A stretch of 8,915 nt of DNA from CAZWBR01 sp964404205. Its GTDB lineage: Bacteria > Bacteroidota > Bacteroidia > Bacteroidales > Prolixibacteraceae. The position numbers and the translations under genes are program-made. Every line of letters starts with the position of its first letter. Within the stretch, counting starts at the first letter, position 1. This document shows positions 1 to 8,003 of this stretch, one piece after another. Below the pieces are notes generated by a model. That model did not search any database. It saw nothing but the letters and a program-made list of their open reading frames with translations, and had not been told where the DNA came from. The stretch spans positions 1 to 8,915 of the forward strand of contig CAYOJD010000116.1 of assembly GCA_964404205.1 (NCBI GenBank), written 5' to 3'.

Positions 1-62
1 TTTTTATGCTGTGTTTTGCGGTTGGGGCGGGAGGGAATACAGTCGTTGGTGGCGAGCTGTTG

Positions 63-96
63 TTTGTAATTTGTACCGATTATTATCCTAATTTTG
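63..96 (+). promoter_or_regulatory. Possible Bacteroidetes-type promoter of argH
   Basis: TAATTTTG at 89-96 fits the TAnnTTTG -7 element used by the primary sigma factor of Bacteroidota. A TTTG at 63-66 could be the -33 element, but the 22-bp spacer is slightly longer than the usual 19-21 bp. Transcription would begin near 103 and leave a leader of about 67 nt before argH. The assignment rests on motif match and position only; such short AT-rich motifs also occur by chance. Confidence 0.4.
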
Positions 97-169
97 CCAT
101 ATGGTGTGGGTCGCTTTGTTATGCACGGCTTTCTGGCCTTACTGATTAGTTTTAACTTTAAAATTGTAA

Positions 170-1510
170 ATGCAGATGAAATTGTGGGATAAAGGCACAA
201 AAGTGAACGATCTGATTGAACGGTTTACTGTCGGGCGAGATCCGGAGATGGATATATTGCTGGCCAAGTTTGATGTGCTGGGCTCATTGGCCCATATCCG
301 CATGCTCGAATCTGTAGGGTTGCTGCAAGCCGATGAGTTGCCGGAATTGACAGCTGGTTTGCAGACAATTTATGCCGAAATTGAAGCAGGTAAATTTATT
401 ATTGAACCTGGAATTGAGGATGTCCATTCCCAGGTCGAACTGTTGCTTACCCGCCGGTTGGGCGATGTTGGAAAAAAAATCCATAGTGGCCGCTCGCGCA
501 ACGATCAGGTATTGGTCGATTTGAAACTTTTCACCCGCGAAGCCATTCAGCAGGTAGTTGTGAATTGCAGCAGTTTATTTTCTATTATGCTGGCACAGGC
601 CGAAAAATACAAGGAGGTTATTATTCCAGGCTATACGCATCTTCAGGTAGCCATGCCTTCGTCGTTTGGGTTGTGGTTTAGCGCTTACGCCGAAAGCCTG
701 ACCGATGATTTGTTGTTGTTGCAAGCAGCTTACCGCATGGCCGACCAAAATCCGTTAGGTTCTGCCGCAGGCTATGGTTCTTCATTTCCGTTGAATAGAC
801 AGATGACTACCGATTTACTTGGTTTCGAAACAATGAGTTTTAATGTGGTATATGCACAGATGGGCCGTGGAAAAGTGGAAAAGAGTGTGGCATTTGCGCT
901 GGCATCTGTTGCTTCAACTTTATCGCGCATGGCATACGATGTATGCTTGTACATGAGTCAGAATTTTGGTTTTATCGCCCTGCCCGACGAGTTGACAACC
1001 GGTTCGAGTATAATGCCGCACAAGAAAAATCCCGACGTTTTTGAATTATTGCGTGCCCACTGCAACCGTATCCAGACGTTGCCCAATCAAATTCTTTCGG
1101 TGACCAATAACTTGCCAAGCGGTTATTTCCGCGATATGCAACTGATAAAAGAGATGTTTATTCCGGCTTTTGCCCAATTGAACGATTGTCTTGCAATTGC
1201 ATCATTTGCTCTTGAGAATGTCAGGATTAATGAAAATGTGATGGATGATGAGCGCTATCGTTACGTCTATTCAGTCGAAGAGGTGAATCAGCTGGTTTTG
1301 GCCGGAGTCCCATTTCGGGATGCATACAAAACGGTTGGGACGCAGATTAATGAAGGAAATTTTACATTTTGCAAAACGTTGAATCATACTCACGAGGGTA
1401 GCATAGGCAATCTCTGTCTCGGGCAAATCAAAACAAAAATGGACGATGTGATCTGTTCTTTCCATTTCGAAAAAGCCGAAAAGGCAATCAATAGCTTGTT
1501 GAACCGGTAA
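170..1510 (+). CDS. argH: Argininosuccinate lyase (EC 4.3.2.1)
   Basis: This cytosolic, normally homotetrameric enzyme splits argininosuccinate into arginine and fumarate, the last step of arginine synthesis. The 446-residue protein contains the fumarase/aspartase-superfamily motifs in order: HSGRSRNDQ (105-113), PGYTHLQ (153-159) with the probable general-base His157, NPLGSAAGYGSSFPL (194-208), and the signature TTGSSIMPHKKNPD (276-289), whose mobile loop carries the catalytic serine (Ser279/Ser280 pair). The C-terminal part, with SVEEVNQL and GVPFRDAYKTVG near 368-390, fits the argininosuccinate lyase C-terminal domain. The length matches Bacteroidetes homologues, which are somewhat shorter than the E. 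coli enzyme. The first ATG (170) was chosen; Met3 (176) is an equally possible start, and there is no Shine-Dalgarno sequence to decide. No other arg gene is visible. The 381-bp gap and a promoter before gltB suggest that it is not co-transcribed with gltBD. Confidence 0.97.
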   Translation: MQMKLWDKGTKVNDLIERFTVGRDPEMDILLAKFDVLGSLAHIRMLESVGLLQADELPELTAGLQTIYAEIEAGKFIIEPGIEDVHSQVELLLTRRLGDVGKKIHSGRSRNDQVLVDLKLFTREAIQQVVVNCSSLFSIMLAQAEKYKEVIIPGYTHLQVAMPSSFGLWFSAYAESLTDDLLLLQAAYRMADQNPLGSAAGYGSSFPLNRQMTTDLLGFETMSFNVVYAQMGRGKVEKSVAFALASVASTLSRMAYDVCLYMSQNFGFIALPDELTTGSSIMPHKKNPDVFELLRAHCNRIQTLPNQILSVTNNLPSGYFRDMQLIKEMFIPAFAQLNDCLAIASFALENVRINENVMDDERYRYVYSVEEVNQLVLAGVPFRDAYKTVGTQINEGNFTFCKTLNHTHEGSIGNLCLGQIKTKMDDVICSFHFEKAEKAINSLLNR

Positions 1511-1569
1511 AACACAATTTTCACCTTTTTTATTTTGAAAGCCTAAATGCTCTCAAACGGGCTTCTGGT

Positions 1570-1582
1570 GTTCGATTGTATC
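1570..1582 (+). repeat. 13-bp direct repeat, copy 1
   Basis: GTTCGATTGTATC occurs here and again identically at 1839-1851, in the same orientation and 269 bp apart. This copy lies shortly after argH and the other lies in the gltB leader. The function is unknown; a regulator-binding site or duplication footprint are possibilities. Confidence 0.6.
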
Positions 1583-1717
1583 ATATCGCCCGGACAACAC
1601 AATTATTAATAATCATTTAATATCGTACTAACTATTTGTTTTGTAGTCGTATAGATTGCACTGCAAATAACGGCTCTGTTTTTTTTCAATTTATGCCTTC
1701 AAATCTCAAATGAGTTG

Positions 1718-1749
1718 TTTGGAATTTGGAGTGCAAATTGGTATGTTTG
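1718..1749 (+). promoter_or_regulatory. Bacteroidetes-type promoter of the gltBD operon
   Basis: TTTG at 1718-1721 and TATGTTTG at 1742-1749 are separated by 20 bp, which matches the Bacteroidota consensus (TTTG, 19-21 bp, TAnnTTTG) exactly. Transcription would start around 1755-1758 and give a 5' leader of roughly 135 nt before gltB. The spacer holds the second TGCAAAT copy (1732-1738), so a protein bound there could affect initiation. That regulatory role is inference. Confidence 0.6.
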
Positions 1750-1831
1750 CTTTCGGATTTTAAAATATTTAGTTGTTTTACTTACATCTTATTATTTTAT
1801 AATCGCGATTGCTGAATGAATTTAATTTTTT

Positions 1832-1868
1832 ACAATCGGTTCGATTGTATCGATTTTGCCGATTTTTT
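1832..1868 (+). promoter_or_regulatory. CGATT-rich leader element with overlapping hairpins
   Basis: ACAATCG (1832-1838) and CGATTGT (1842-1848) form a perfect 7-bp inverted repeat with a 3-base loop. The overlapping AATCGG (1834-1839) can instead pair with CCGATT (1859-1864). CGATT also recurs with an exact 9-bp period at 1842, 1851 and 1860. The element ends 23 bases before the gltB start and overlaps direct-repeat copy 2. It could be an operator or an RNA structure affecting translation; it matches no riboswitch I know. Confidence 0.45.
1839..1851 (+). repeat. 13-bp direct repeat, copy 2
   Basis: This is the second identical copy of GTTCGATTGTATC (first at 1570-1582). It lies inside the CGATT-rich gltB leader, downstream of the predicted promoter, and so would be transcribed into the gltB mRNA leader. 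Confidence 0.6.
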
Positions 1869-1891
1869 CGCTTAATTTCTAAAGAAGAAAC

Positions 1892-4800
1892 ATGGAACAG
1901 AAAAGGATGCCGGGTCCCCAGGGTTTGTATGACCCGATGAATGAACACGATGCGTGTGGGATCGGTTTTGTGGCCCATATCAAAGGGGCAAAGTCACACG
2001 ACATTATTCAGCGCGGTTTGACCGTGTTGTTAAATATGGATCACCGGGGAGCTACCAGTGCCGACAATAAAACCGGCGATGGTGCAGGTATTCTGTTACA
2101 GATACCTCACGATTTTTTTGTTGCACAAGGGATTTCTTTGCCTGAACCAGGTCGCTACGGTACAGGTTTGGTTTTTCTTCCGGTGGTTGAAGAAGAGGCT
2201 GCCTTTTGTGTAGAAGTGCTAAACCGCTATATCGAGGCCGAGGGTTTAACCCTTGTCAAGTGGCGCGACGTACCGGTTGACAGTTCCGTAATTGGCGAGA
2301 TAGCACGCAGCACCGAGCCGTCCATCCGGCAGGTTTTTGTGAAAGGAAATTACGAACAGGATGTGCTCGAACGTAAATTATACCTGGCCCGTAAACAAGC
2401 CGAAAGAGTGGTTCGCGAATCGAAGTTGGCTCATAAGGAGAGTTTTTACCTTCCCAGTTTTTCGAGCCGGGTGATGATTTATAAGGGAATGTTTACCCCG
2501 AGCCAGTTGCGCGATTATTTCAAAGATTTGTCGCATCCCGAAATGAAGAGTGCCATCGCATTGGTTCACTCACGTTTCAGTACCAATACTTTCCCAACGT
2601 GGGATTTGGCCCAGCCTTTCCGCATGATTGCCCACAATGGCGAAATCAATACCATTAAAGGAAACCGTCAGTGGATGCACGCCCGCGAGTCGTTGCTCGA
2701 ATCGGCACTCTTTGGCGATGATTTAGATAAATTATATCCGCTTATTGAACCAGGCAAGTCCGATTCCGCTTCGTTTGACAATACCCTGGAGTTTCTTCAC
2801 ATGACAGGCCGTAGCATGCCTCATTCGTTGTGTATGATGATTCCTGAGTCATTTAACGAGAAAAACCCGATCCCCGAAAGCCTCAAAGCTTTCTACGAAT
2901 ACCATTCAACACTGATGGAACCATGGGATGGCCCCGCTTCGATGGTCTTTTCCGATGGCCGATACATTGGCGGCACGCTCGACCGTAATGGTCTTCGCCC
3001 GTCGCGGTATGTCATTACCAAAAACGATATGATTGTGATGGGTTCGGAAGTAGGCGTACAAATCTTTCCTGCTGCCGAGATCAAGGAGAAAGGACGTCTT
3101 CGTCCCGGAAAATTGCTGCTGGTCGATACCCAGTTAGGGATAATCATTCCCGACAAGGAGGTGAAAGCCGAACTGAGCCGCAGGAATCCCTATATCAATT
3201 GGCTGAAGGAAAACCGTCTGGAGATGGAACAAATCGAGGTGAAAAATCGTGTCCCGTCCAATATGGGCGATGATTTTAAGCCTTTCAGCAAAGTTTTTGG
3301 CTATTCAAAAGAGGATATGAATGTCCTGATAAAGGAGATGGCCGAAACCGCGATGGAGCCCACCAGCTCGATGGGGAACGACACTCCTTTGGCTGTATTT
3401 TCTGACAAACCAAAACGGTTCTTCAGTTATTTCCGACAGCTGTTCGCGCAGGTAACCAACCCGCCAATCGACCCCATTCGCGAAGGTTTGGTGATGTCGC
3501 TTACCAATTATATCGGTTCGTTGAGCAGCAATATTCTCGACGAGAACCCAACTCACTGCAAGCTGATCAAATTCGATAGCCCCATCATTACCAATACTGA
3601 TTTGGGCAAGATTAAAGATTTGAAGCATGAAGCCTTTACCCACGCTACTATCCCGATGATTTTCCCGGTGAACGACGGTGTCGAGGGTTTCAAAAAGGCA
3701 TTCAAATCGATGTTGGCCAGTGCCGAAAAGGCGGTTGACGATAAAAAGAATTTCATTATCCTGACTGACCGTGGTGTCTCTGAAACGATGGTTCCCATTC
3801 CGTCGCTTTTGGCGGTTGCGGCAGTACACCATCATTTGATCAGCACCAAAAAGCGGATGCAGATTGGTATCATTGTCGAGAGTGCCGAGCCACGCGAGAT
3901 AATGCACTTCGCACTGTTGCTTGGCTATGGAGCCAGCGTTATCAACCCGTATCTGGCTTTTGCCGCCATCGACCAGTTGGTTGAACAGGGCGAGATCAAA
4001 CTCAAATATTCCGAAGCCCGAAAGAATTATATCAAATCGATTGACAAGGGATTGTTGAAAATCCTCTCGAAGATGGGGATCTCGACACTTCGTTCGTACC
4101 ATGGGGCACAGCTTTTCGAAGCAGTTGGCGTTGGAGACGAGTTAATTGATAACTATTTTAAAGGCACCCCATCGCGTATTGGCGGCGTAGGCTACGAAGA
4201 ACTTTTCCGCGAAGCGGTGATGTTCCACGAAAGTGCTTACAAAAAAGAGTTTACCAAGATGCCCGATTTCTCCAATACGGGCGAATACCACTACCGGAAC
4301 GATGGCGAACACCATGCATGGAACCCTCAGTCGATTGCGCTGTTGCAGTGGTCGACCAAAACGAATAACTACGATATTTTTAAGAAATTTACCAAATTGG
4401 TAGATGAACAGAATGCCAAACCGGCCTTTGTCCGCGGTGCACTCCGCTGGAAAAAGAATCCTATCCCGATTGACGAGGTCGAGCCCGCCGAGAATATCCT
4501 GAAGCGTTTTGTAACCGGTGCCATGTCGTACGGTTCTATATCGAAAGAGGCCCACGAGGCGTTGGCTATCGCGATGAATACCATTGGCGGCAGGAGCAAT
4601 ACCGGCGAGGGGGGTGAAGATGCCGAACGTTTTGGGACCGAGAAAAATTCAAAAATCAAACAGATAGCTTCTGGCCGTTTCGGGGTGACCAATAATTACC
4701 TTACCAACGCCATTGAGCTGCAGATTAAGATTGCACAAGGGGCAAAACCGGGCGAAGGCGGTCAGTTGCCGGGTTTCAAAATCAATAAGATTATTGCCAA

Positions 4801-6412
4801 GTTGCGCCACTCGACACCGGGCATTACGTTGATTTCGCCGCCGCCGCACCACGATATCTATTCGATTGAGGATTTGGCCCAGCTAATTTTCGACCTGAAA
4901 AATGTGAACCCGAACGCGAAAGTGTCGGTGAAACTGGTGGCCGAGAGTGGTGTGGGTACCATTGCCGCGGGTGTAGCCAAAGGCTTTGCCGATATCATCA
5001 TCCTGAGCGGTAGTGAAGGGGGTACAGGGGCATCGCCGGCCAGTTCCATTAAACATGCCGGTTTGCCGGCCGAGTTTGGTATTGCCGAAACCCAGCAAAC
5101 GCTGGTGATGAACAACCTCCGCGGTCGCGTAAAACTACAGGTCGACGGGCAGTTAAAAACCGGTCGCGATGTGGTGATTATGGGGATGCTCGGTGGCGAA
5201 GAGTTTAGGTTTTCAACTTCGGCATTGATTACATTGGGTTGTATCATGATGCGCAAATGCCATTTGAATACCTGTCCGGCAGGTATTGCCACCCAAAACA
5301 AGAGCCTGCGCAAACGCTTCCTCGGGCGTTCACAATATGTAATCAACTACTTTAACTTTATTGCCCGTGAAATTCGCGAACACATGGCCGAGATTGGCGT
5401 ACGAACCTTCGACGAACTGGTGGGCCGTACCGATTTGCTCGAAGCCAATCCCGATGTTAGCAACTGGAAGATGAAGAATATCGATTTCTCGAAATTCCTC
5501 TATCTGCCTAAAGAGGCTGCCGTTTATCCGATTCACAATACCCACCCCAATACCAAAAACCTCGACGATGTGATTGACAAAACGTTGATACGCGAGGCCA
5601 ATAAAGCCATCAAAAGTGGCGAGAAGGTGTGGATAGCCCATAGCATCAACAATGTAATGCGTACCGTTGGGGCAATGCTCTCGGGCGAGATTTCGAAACG
5701 CTACGGCGAAGAGGGTTTGCCTAAAGATACCATCAACTGTACTTTCAAAGGTTCTGCCGGACAGAGTTTTGGCGCTTTCCTTGTGAAAGGGGTCAGTTTC
5801 CGACTCGAAGGCGACTCGAACGACTATTTGGGCAAAGGGCTCTCGGGCGGGCGCGTGGTGGTTGTCCCGCCAATTGGCACCACCTTCGAACCACATAAAA
5901 ACATCATCGTTGGAAATACAACGCTTTATGGTGCTACCAGCGGCGAAGTCTATATTCAAGGCATCGCAGGCGAACGTTTTTGCGTACGTAACTCGGGTGC
6001 CAAAGCAGTTGTTGAAGGAACGGGTGACCACTGTTGCGAATATATGACCGGCGGCCGAACCGTTGTTTTGGGTACCACCGGCCGCAACTTTGCTGCCGGT
6101 ATGAGCGGCGGTATTGCCTATGTGCTCGACGAGAATGGCGATTTCGACTACTACTGCAACAAAGGACTGGTAGAGTTGAGCGAGGTGGAAGACCGTGCCG
6201 ACATCATCGAACTGCAAGATATGATCCGGAAGCATATGCTCTACACGCAGAGCCCGTTGGCCGAGAAAATATTGACCAACTGGGAAGAATATCTTCCAAA
6301 ATTTGTAAAAGTAATTCCGTTAGAATACAAGAAAGTGTTGAACGAACTTAAACTCAAAGAGGTTAAGAAAAAACTGGAAATGGCTGAAGACGCTCCCGAC
6401 CGGCGCGAATAG
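1892..6412 (+). CDS. gltB: Glutamate synthase (NADPH) large (alpha) subunit (EC 1.4.1.13)
   Basis: This subunit releases ammonia from glutamine, channels it internally, and combines it with 2-oxoglutarate to give glutamate, using electrons from GltD. The 1506-residue length is typical. A 21-residue propeptide precedes Cys22 (DACGIGF), the expected N-terminal nucleophile after cleavage. The class-II glutaminase domain (about 22-430) includes HRGATSADN with Arg52 (Arg31 in mature numbering), HSRFSTN (226-232) and HNGEIN (248-253). A central domain spans about 470-780. The FMN-binding synthase barrel (about 815-1190) shows GAMSYGS (876-882), KPGEGGQLPG (952-961) and SGSEGGTGASP (1039-1049). Cys1117, Cys1123 and Cys1128 (CX5CX4C) are the expected 3Fe-4S ligands. 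The GXGXG beta-helix domain covers about 1225-1420. No key residue is missing and the frame is intact. The first ATG leaves a propeptide of normal length. gltD follows after 45 bp, so the two are probably one operon. Confidence 0.98.
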   Translation: MEQKRMPGPQGLYDPMNEHDACGIGFVAHIKGAKSHDIIQRGLTVLLNMDHRGATSADNKTGDGAGILLQIPHDFFVAQGISLPEPGRYGTGLVFLPVVEEEAAFCVEVLNRYIEAEGLTLVKWRDVPVDSSVIGEIARSTEPSIRQVFVKGNYEQDVLERKLYLARKQAERVVRESKLAHKESFYLPSFSSRVMIYKGMFTPSQLRDYFKDLSHPEMKSAIALVHSRFSTNTFPTWDLAQPFRMIAHNGEINTIKGNRQWMHARESLLESALFGDDLDKLYPLIEPGKSDSASFDNTLEFLHMTGRSMPHSLCMMIPESFNEKNPIPESLKAFYEYHSTLMEPWDGPASMVFSDGRYIGGTLDRNGLRPSRYVITKNDMIVMGSEVGVQIFPAAEIKEKGRLRPGKLLLVDTQLGIIIPDKEVKAELSRRNPYINWLKENRLEMEQIEVKNRVPSNMGDDFKPFSKVFGYSKEDMNVLIKEMAETAMEPTSSMGNDTPLAVFSDKPKRFFSYFRQLFAQVTNPPIDPIREGLVMSLTNYIGSLSSNILDENPTHCKLIKFDSPIITNTDLGKIKDLKHEAFTHATIPMIFPVNDGVEGFKKAFKSMLASAEKAVDDKKNFIILTDRGVSETMVPIPSLLAVAAVHHHLISTKKRMQIGIIVESAEPREIMHFALLLGYGASVINPYLAFAAIDQLVEQGEIKLKYSEARKNYIKSIDKGLLKILSKMGISTLRSYHGAQLFEAVGVGDELIDNYFKGTPSRIGGVGYEELFREAVMFHESAYKKEFTKMPDFSNTGEYHYRNDGEHHAWNPQSIALLQWSTKTNNYDIFKKFTKLVDEQNAKPAFVRGALRWKKNPIPIDEVEPAENILKRFVTGAMSYGSISKEAHEALAIAMNTIGGRSNTGEGGEDAERFGTEKNSKIKQIASGRFGVTNNYLTNAIELQIKIAQGAKPGEGGQLPGFKINKIIAKLRHSTPGITLISPPPHHDIYSIEDLAQLIFDLKNVNPNAKVSVKLVAESGVGTIAAGVAKGFADIIILSGSEGGTGASPASSIKHAGLPAEFGIAETQQTLVMNNLRGRVKLQVDGQLKTGRDVVIMGMLGGEEFRFSTSALITLGCIMMRKCHLNTCPAGIATQNKSLRKRFLGRSQYVINYFNFIAREIREHMAEIGVRTFDELVGRTDLLEANPDVSNWKMKNIDFSKFLYLPKEAAVYPIHNTHPNTKNLDDVIDKTLIREANKAIKSGEKVWIAHSINNVMRTVGAMLSGEISKRYGEEGLPKDTINCTFKGSAGQSFGAFLVKGVSFRLEGDSNDYLGKGLSGGRVVVVPPIGTTFEPHKNIIVGNTTLYGATSGEVYIQGIAGERFCVRNSGAKAVVEGTGDHCCEYMTGGRTVVLGTTGRNFAAGMSGGIAYVLDENGDFDYYCNKGLVELSEVEDRADIIELQDMIRKHMLYTQSPLAEKILTNWEEYLPKFVKVIPLEYKKVLNELKLKEVKKKLEMAEDAPDRRE

Positions 6413-6457
6413 TCCTAAAAAAGTTGAACACATCAGTAACGATTAAAGATTGAAAAG

Positions 6458-7873
6458 ATGGGAAATCCAAAAGGTTTTATGGAGATAGAACGCAAAGAGG
6501 GCGGATACCGACCGGTCAACGAGCGTATTTTTGATTATGGCGAAGTAGAACAGACACTGAACGAAAAAGACCGTGTCGATCAGGCTTCGCGATGCATGGA
6601 TTGCGGCATTCCGTTTTGCCACTGGGCTTGTCCGGTAGGCAGCAAAATCCCCGAATGGCAGGATGCCGTCTATCGCGAAAAATGGGACGAAGCCTACGAG
6701 ATTTTACACAGCACCAATAGCTTCCCCGAATTCACCGGCCGGGTATGTCCGGCCCCATGCGAAAAATCGTGTGTGCTGGCTATTCACGACGAAGCGGTTA
6801 CCATCCGCGAAAATGAATGTTCGGTTGTCGAACATGCTTTCGACCTCAATATTGTCAAAGCTAATATTCCTGAATATCGTACAGGCAAAAAAATTGCGGT
6901 GGTAGGTTCAGGTCCGGCGGGGCTTTCGGCTGCCGATTTGCTCAACCAGGCCGGCCACTCGGTTACCGTTTTCGAACAGGACGATGCCGTAGGCGGACTA
7001 CTTCGCTATGGTATTCCCGATTTCAAACTGAACAAGGCGGTTATCGATCGCAGGGTCGAGCTATTTGAACAGGAGGGAATTGTTTTTAAAACCAATATCC
7101 GCGTAGGGGTCGATATCAGCCACGAAGCACTGCTGAACGATTTCGATGCCATCTGCCTGGCCTGTGGTGCAATGGAACCACGTGACCTGAAAGCCGATGG
7201 GCGCGACCTGAACGGGGTTTATTTCGCGATGGATTTTCTGAAGCAACAAAATAAAGTGGTGCGGGGCGACGAGTTCAACGACGAAGCGCGTATCATGGCC
7301 AAAGATAAAAAGGTGCTGGTGATTGGTGGCGGCGATACCGGTTCAGACTGTGTGGGAACCTCTATCCGCCAGAAAGCCTTGTCGGTTACCCAGATTGAAA
7401 TTCTTCCCCAACCTTCAACCCGGCGAAGCGATGAGAACCCCTGGCCTTATTGGCCCAACACGTTGCGTACCTCCAGTTCGCACCTCGAAGGTTGCGAACG
7501 CCGCTGGGGACTGGCTACCAAACGGTTTGTCGGGAAAGAGGGCAAAGTGGTCGGCGTAGAAGTGGTACAAGTCGAATGGATTGGTACCAACGGACAGATG
7601 ACCATGAAAGAGATTCCGGGAACGGCGGAAGTAATAGAAGCCGATCTGGTTCTGCTCTCGATGGGCTTTGTTTCGCCCGTGCACAACGGCCTGCTCGACA
7701 GCCTCGGCGTTGATTACGACCCACGTGGAAATGTGAAAACCATCGATAATGTGACCAATATTGACAAGATTTTTGCTGCCGGCGACGTTACCCGCGGAGC
7801 CAGTCTTGTCGTTCATGCTATCCGCTCCGGCAGAGATGCCGCTGCCAAGATACACCAATTTGTTGACAGGTAG
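6458..7873 (+). CDS. gltD: Glutamate synthase (NADPH) small (beta) subunit (EC 1.4.1.13)
   Basis: This subunit takes electrons from NADPH through FAD and passes them via iron-sulfur clusters to the FMN of GltB. The 471-residue protein has the family's usual length and layout. The N-terminal cluster domain contains Cys46, Cys49, Cys54 and Cys58 (RCMDCGIPFCHWACP), then Cys97, Cys101 and Cys105 (RVCPAPCEKSC), the pattern expected for two 4Fe-4S sites at the subunit interface. FAD is bound by a Rossmann motif at 148-159 (VVGSGPAGLSAA) and by the C-terminal AAGDVTRGASLVVHAI (440-455). NADPH is bound by VIGGGDTGSDCVG (288-300). The stretch NPWPYWPNTLRTSSSHLEG (327-345) is characteristic of GltD and separates it from other members of this oxidoreductase group, such as PreT-like proteins. 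There is no promoter motif in the 45-bp gap after gltB, and an intrinsic terminator follows 20 bp after the stop. This supports a two-gene gltBD operon. Confidence 0.98.
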   Translation: MGNPKGFMEIERKEGGYRPVNERIFDYGEVEQTLNEKDRVDQASRCMDCGIPFCHWACPVGSKIPEWQDAVYREKWDEAYEILHSTNSFPEFTGRVCPAPCEKSCVLAIHDEAVTIRENECSVVEHAFDLNIVKANIPEYRTGKKIAVVGSGPAGLSAADLLNQAGHSVTVFEQDDAVGGLLRYGIPDFKLNKAVIDRRVELFEQEGIVFKTNIRVGVDISHEALLNDFDAICLACGAMEPRDLKADGRDLNGVYFAMDFLKQQNKVVRGDEFNDEARIMAKDKKVLVIGGGDTGSDCVGTSIRQKALSVTQIEILPQPSTRRSDENPWPYWPNTLRTSSSHLEGCERRWGLATKRFVGKEGKVVGVEVVQVEWIGTNGQMTMKEIPGTAEVIEADLVLLSMGFVSPVHNGLLDSLGVDYDPRGNVKTIDNVTNIDKIFAAGDVTRGASLVVHAIRSGRDAAAKIHQFVDR

Positions 7874-7892
7874 ATAGAGAGTGTGAGTATGT

Positions 7893-7930
7893 AAAGCCGT
7901 CCTGAGCAATCGGGGCGGCTTTCTTTTTTT
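7893..7930 (+). terminator. Intrinsic terminator of the gltBD operon
   Basis: AAAGCCGTCC (7893-7902) pairs with GGGCGGCTTT (7913-7922) in a 10-bp stem with one G-U pair and a 10-base loop. A C and seven T residues follow (7923-7930). It begins 20 bp after the gltD stop codon. The GC-rich stem and U-tract are those of a standard rho-independent terminator. Confidence 0.9.
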
Positions 7931-7977
7931 GAGCGGCCTCGCGAAAGTTAAAACTACGGTTCGATCGGCTGTTTTTG

Positions 7978-7985
7978 TATATTTG
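7978..7985 (+). promoter_or_regulatory. Possible -7 promoter element upstream of the small downstream genes
   Basis: TATATTTG fits the TAnnTTTG element, lies just after the gltBD terminator and is 18 bp before the ATG at 8004. No TTTG is found at the proper distance upstream (around 7954-7957), so this is a half-match. It would make the genes at 8004 and 8099 a new transcription unit, with a leader of only about 10 nt for the first. Confidence 0.35.
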
Positions 7986-8003
7986 TAACAAACCGATAAA
8001 ACA

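Larger units (their letters stand above)
1511..1891. other. Intergenic region between argH and gltB, repeat-rich
   Basis: This AT-rich stretch of 381 bp has no credible coding frame. It contains a weak hairpin just after argH (1539-1544 with 1559-1564) without a following T-run, a 12-bp AT palindrome at 1602-1613, TGCAAAT at 1662-1668 and 1732-1738, a T8 run near 1679-1686, the gltB promoter, the 10-bp palindrome AATCGCGATT at 1801-1810, and a CGATT-rich segment just before gltB. The argH transcript has no clear intrinsic terminator here. The repeats are listed separately. Confidence 0.7.

Noticed and set aside
121..192. 23-codon frame upstream of and overlapping argH (MHGFLALLISFNFK...)
   Set aside because: It is hydrophobic and close to argH, but there is no arginine-codon run or attenuator hairpin and it overlaps the argH start out of frame. 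Chance is the simpler reading.
1539..1564. Hairpin after argH as a terminator
   Set aside because: The stem is only 6 bp, including a G-U pair, with a 14-base loop and no T-run after it.
3305..4102. 265-codon open frame on the minus strand inside gltB
   Set aside because: It is antisense to the central domain of gltB, and its translation has no motif and shadow-like composition. The same applies to the shorter minus-strand frames at 4142-4555, 4369-4692 and 4858-5346.
5330..6235. 301-codon open frame on the minus strand inside gltB
   Set aside because: It lies wholly antisense to a well-conserved part of gltB (cluster region and GXGXG domain). Its translation has shadow-like composition with no recognisable domain.
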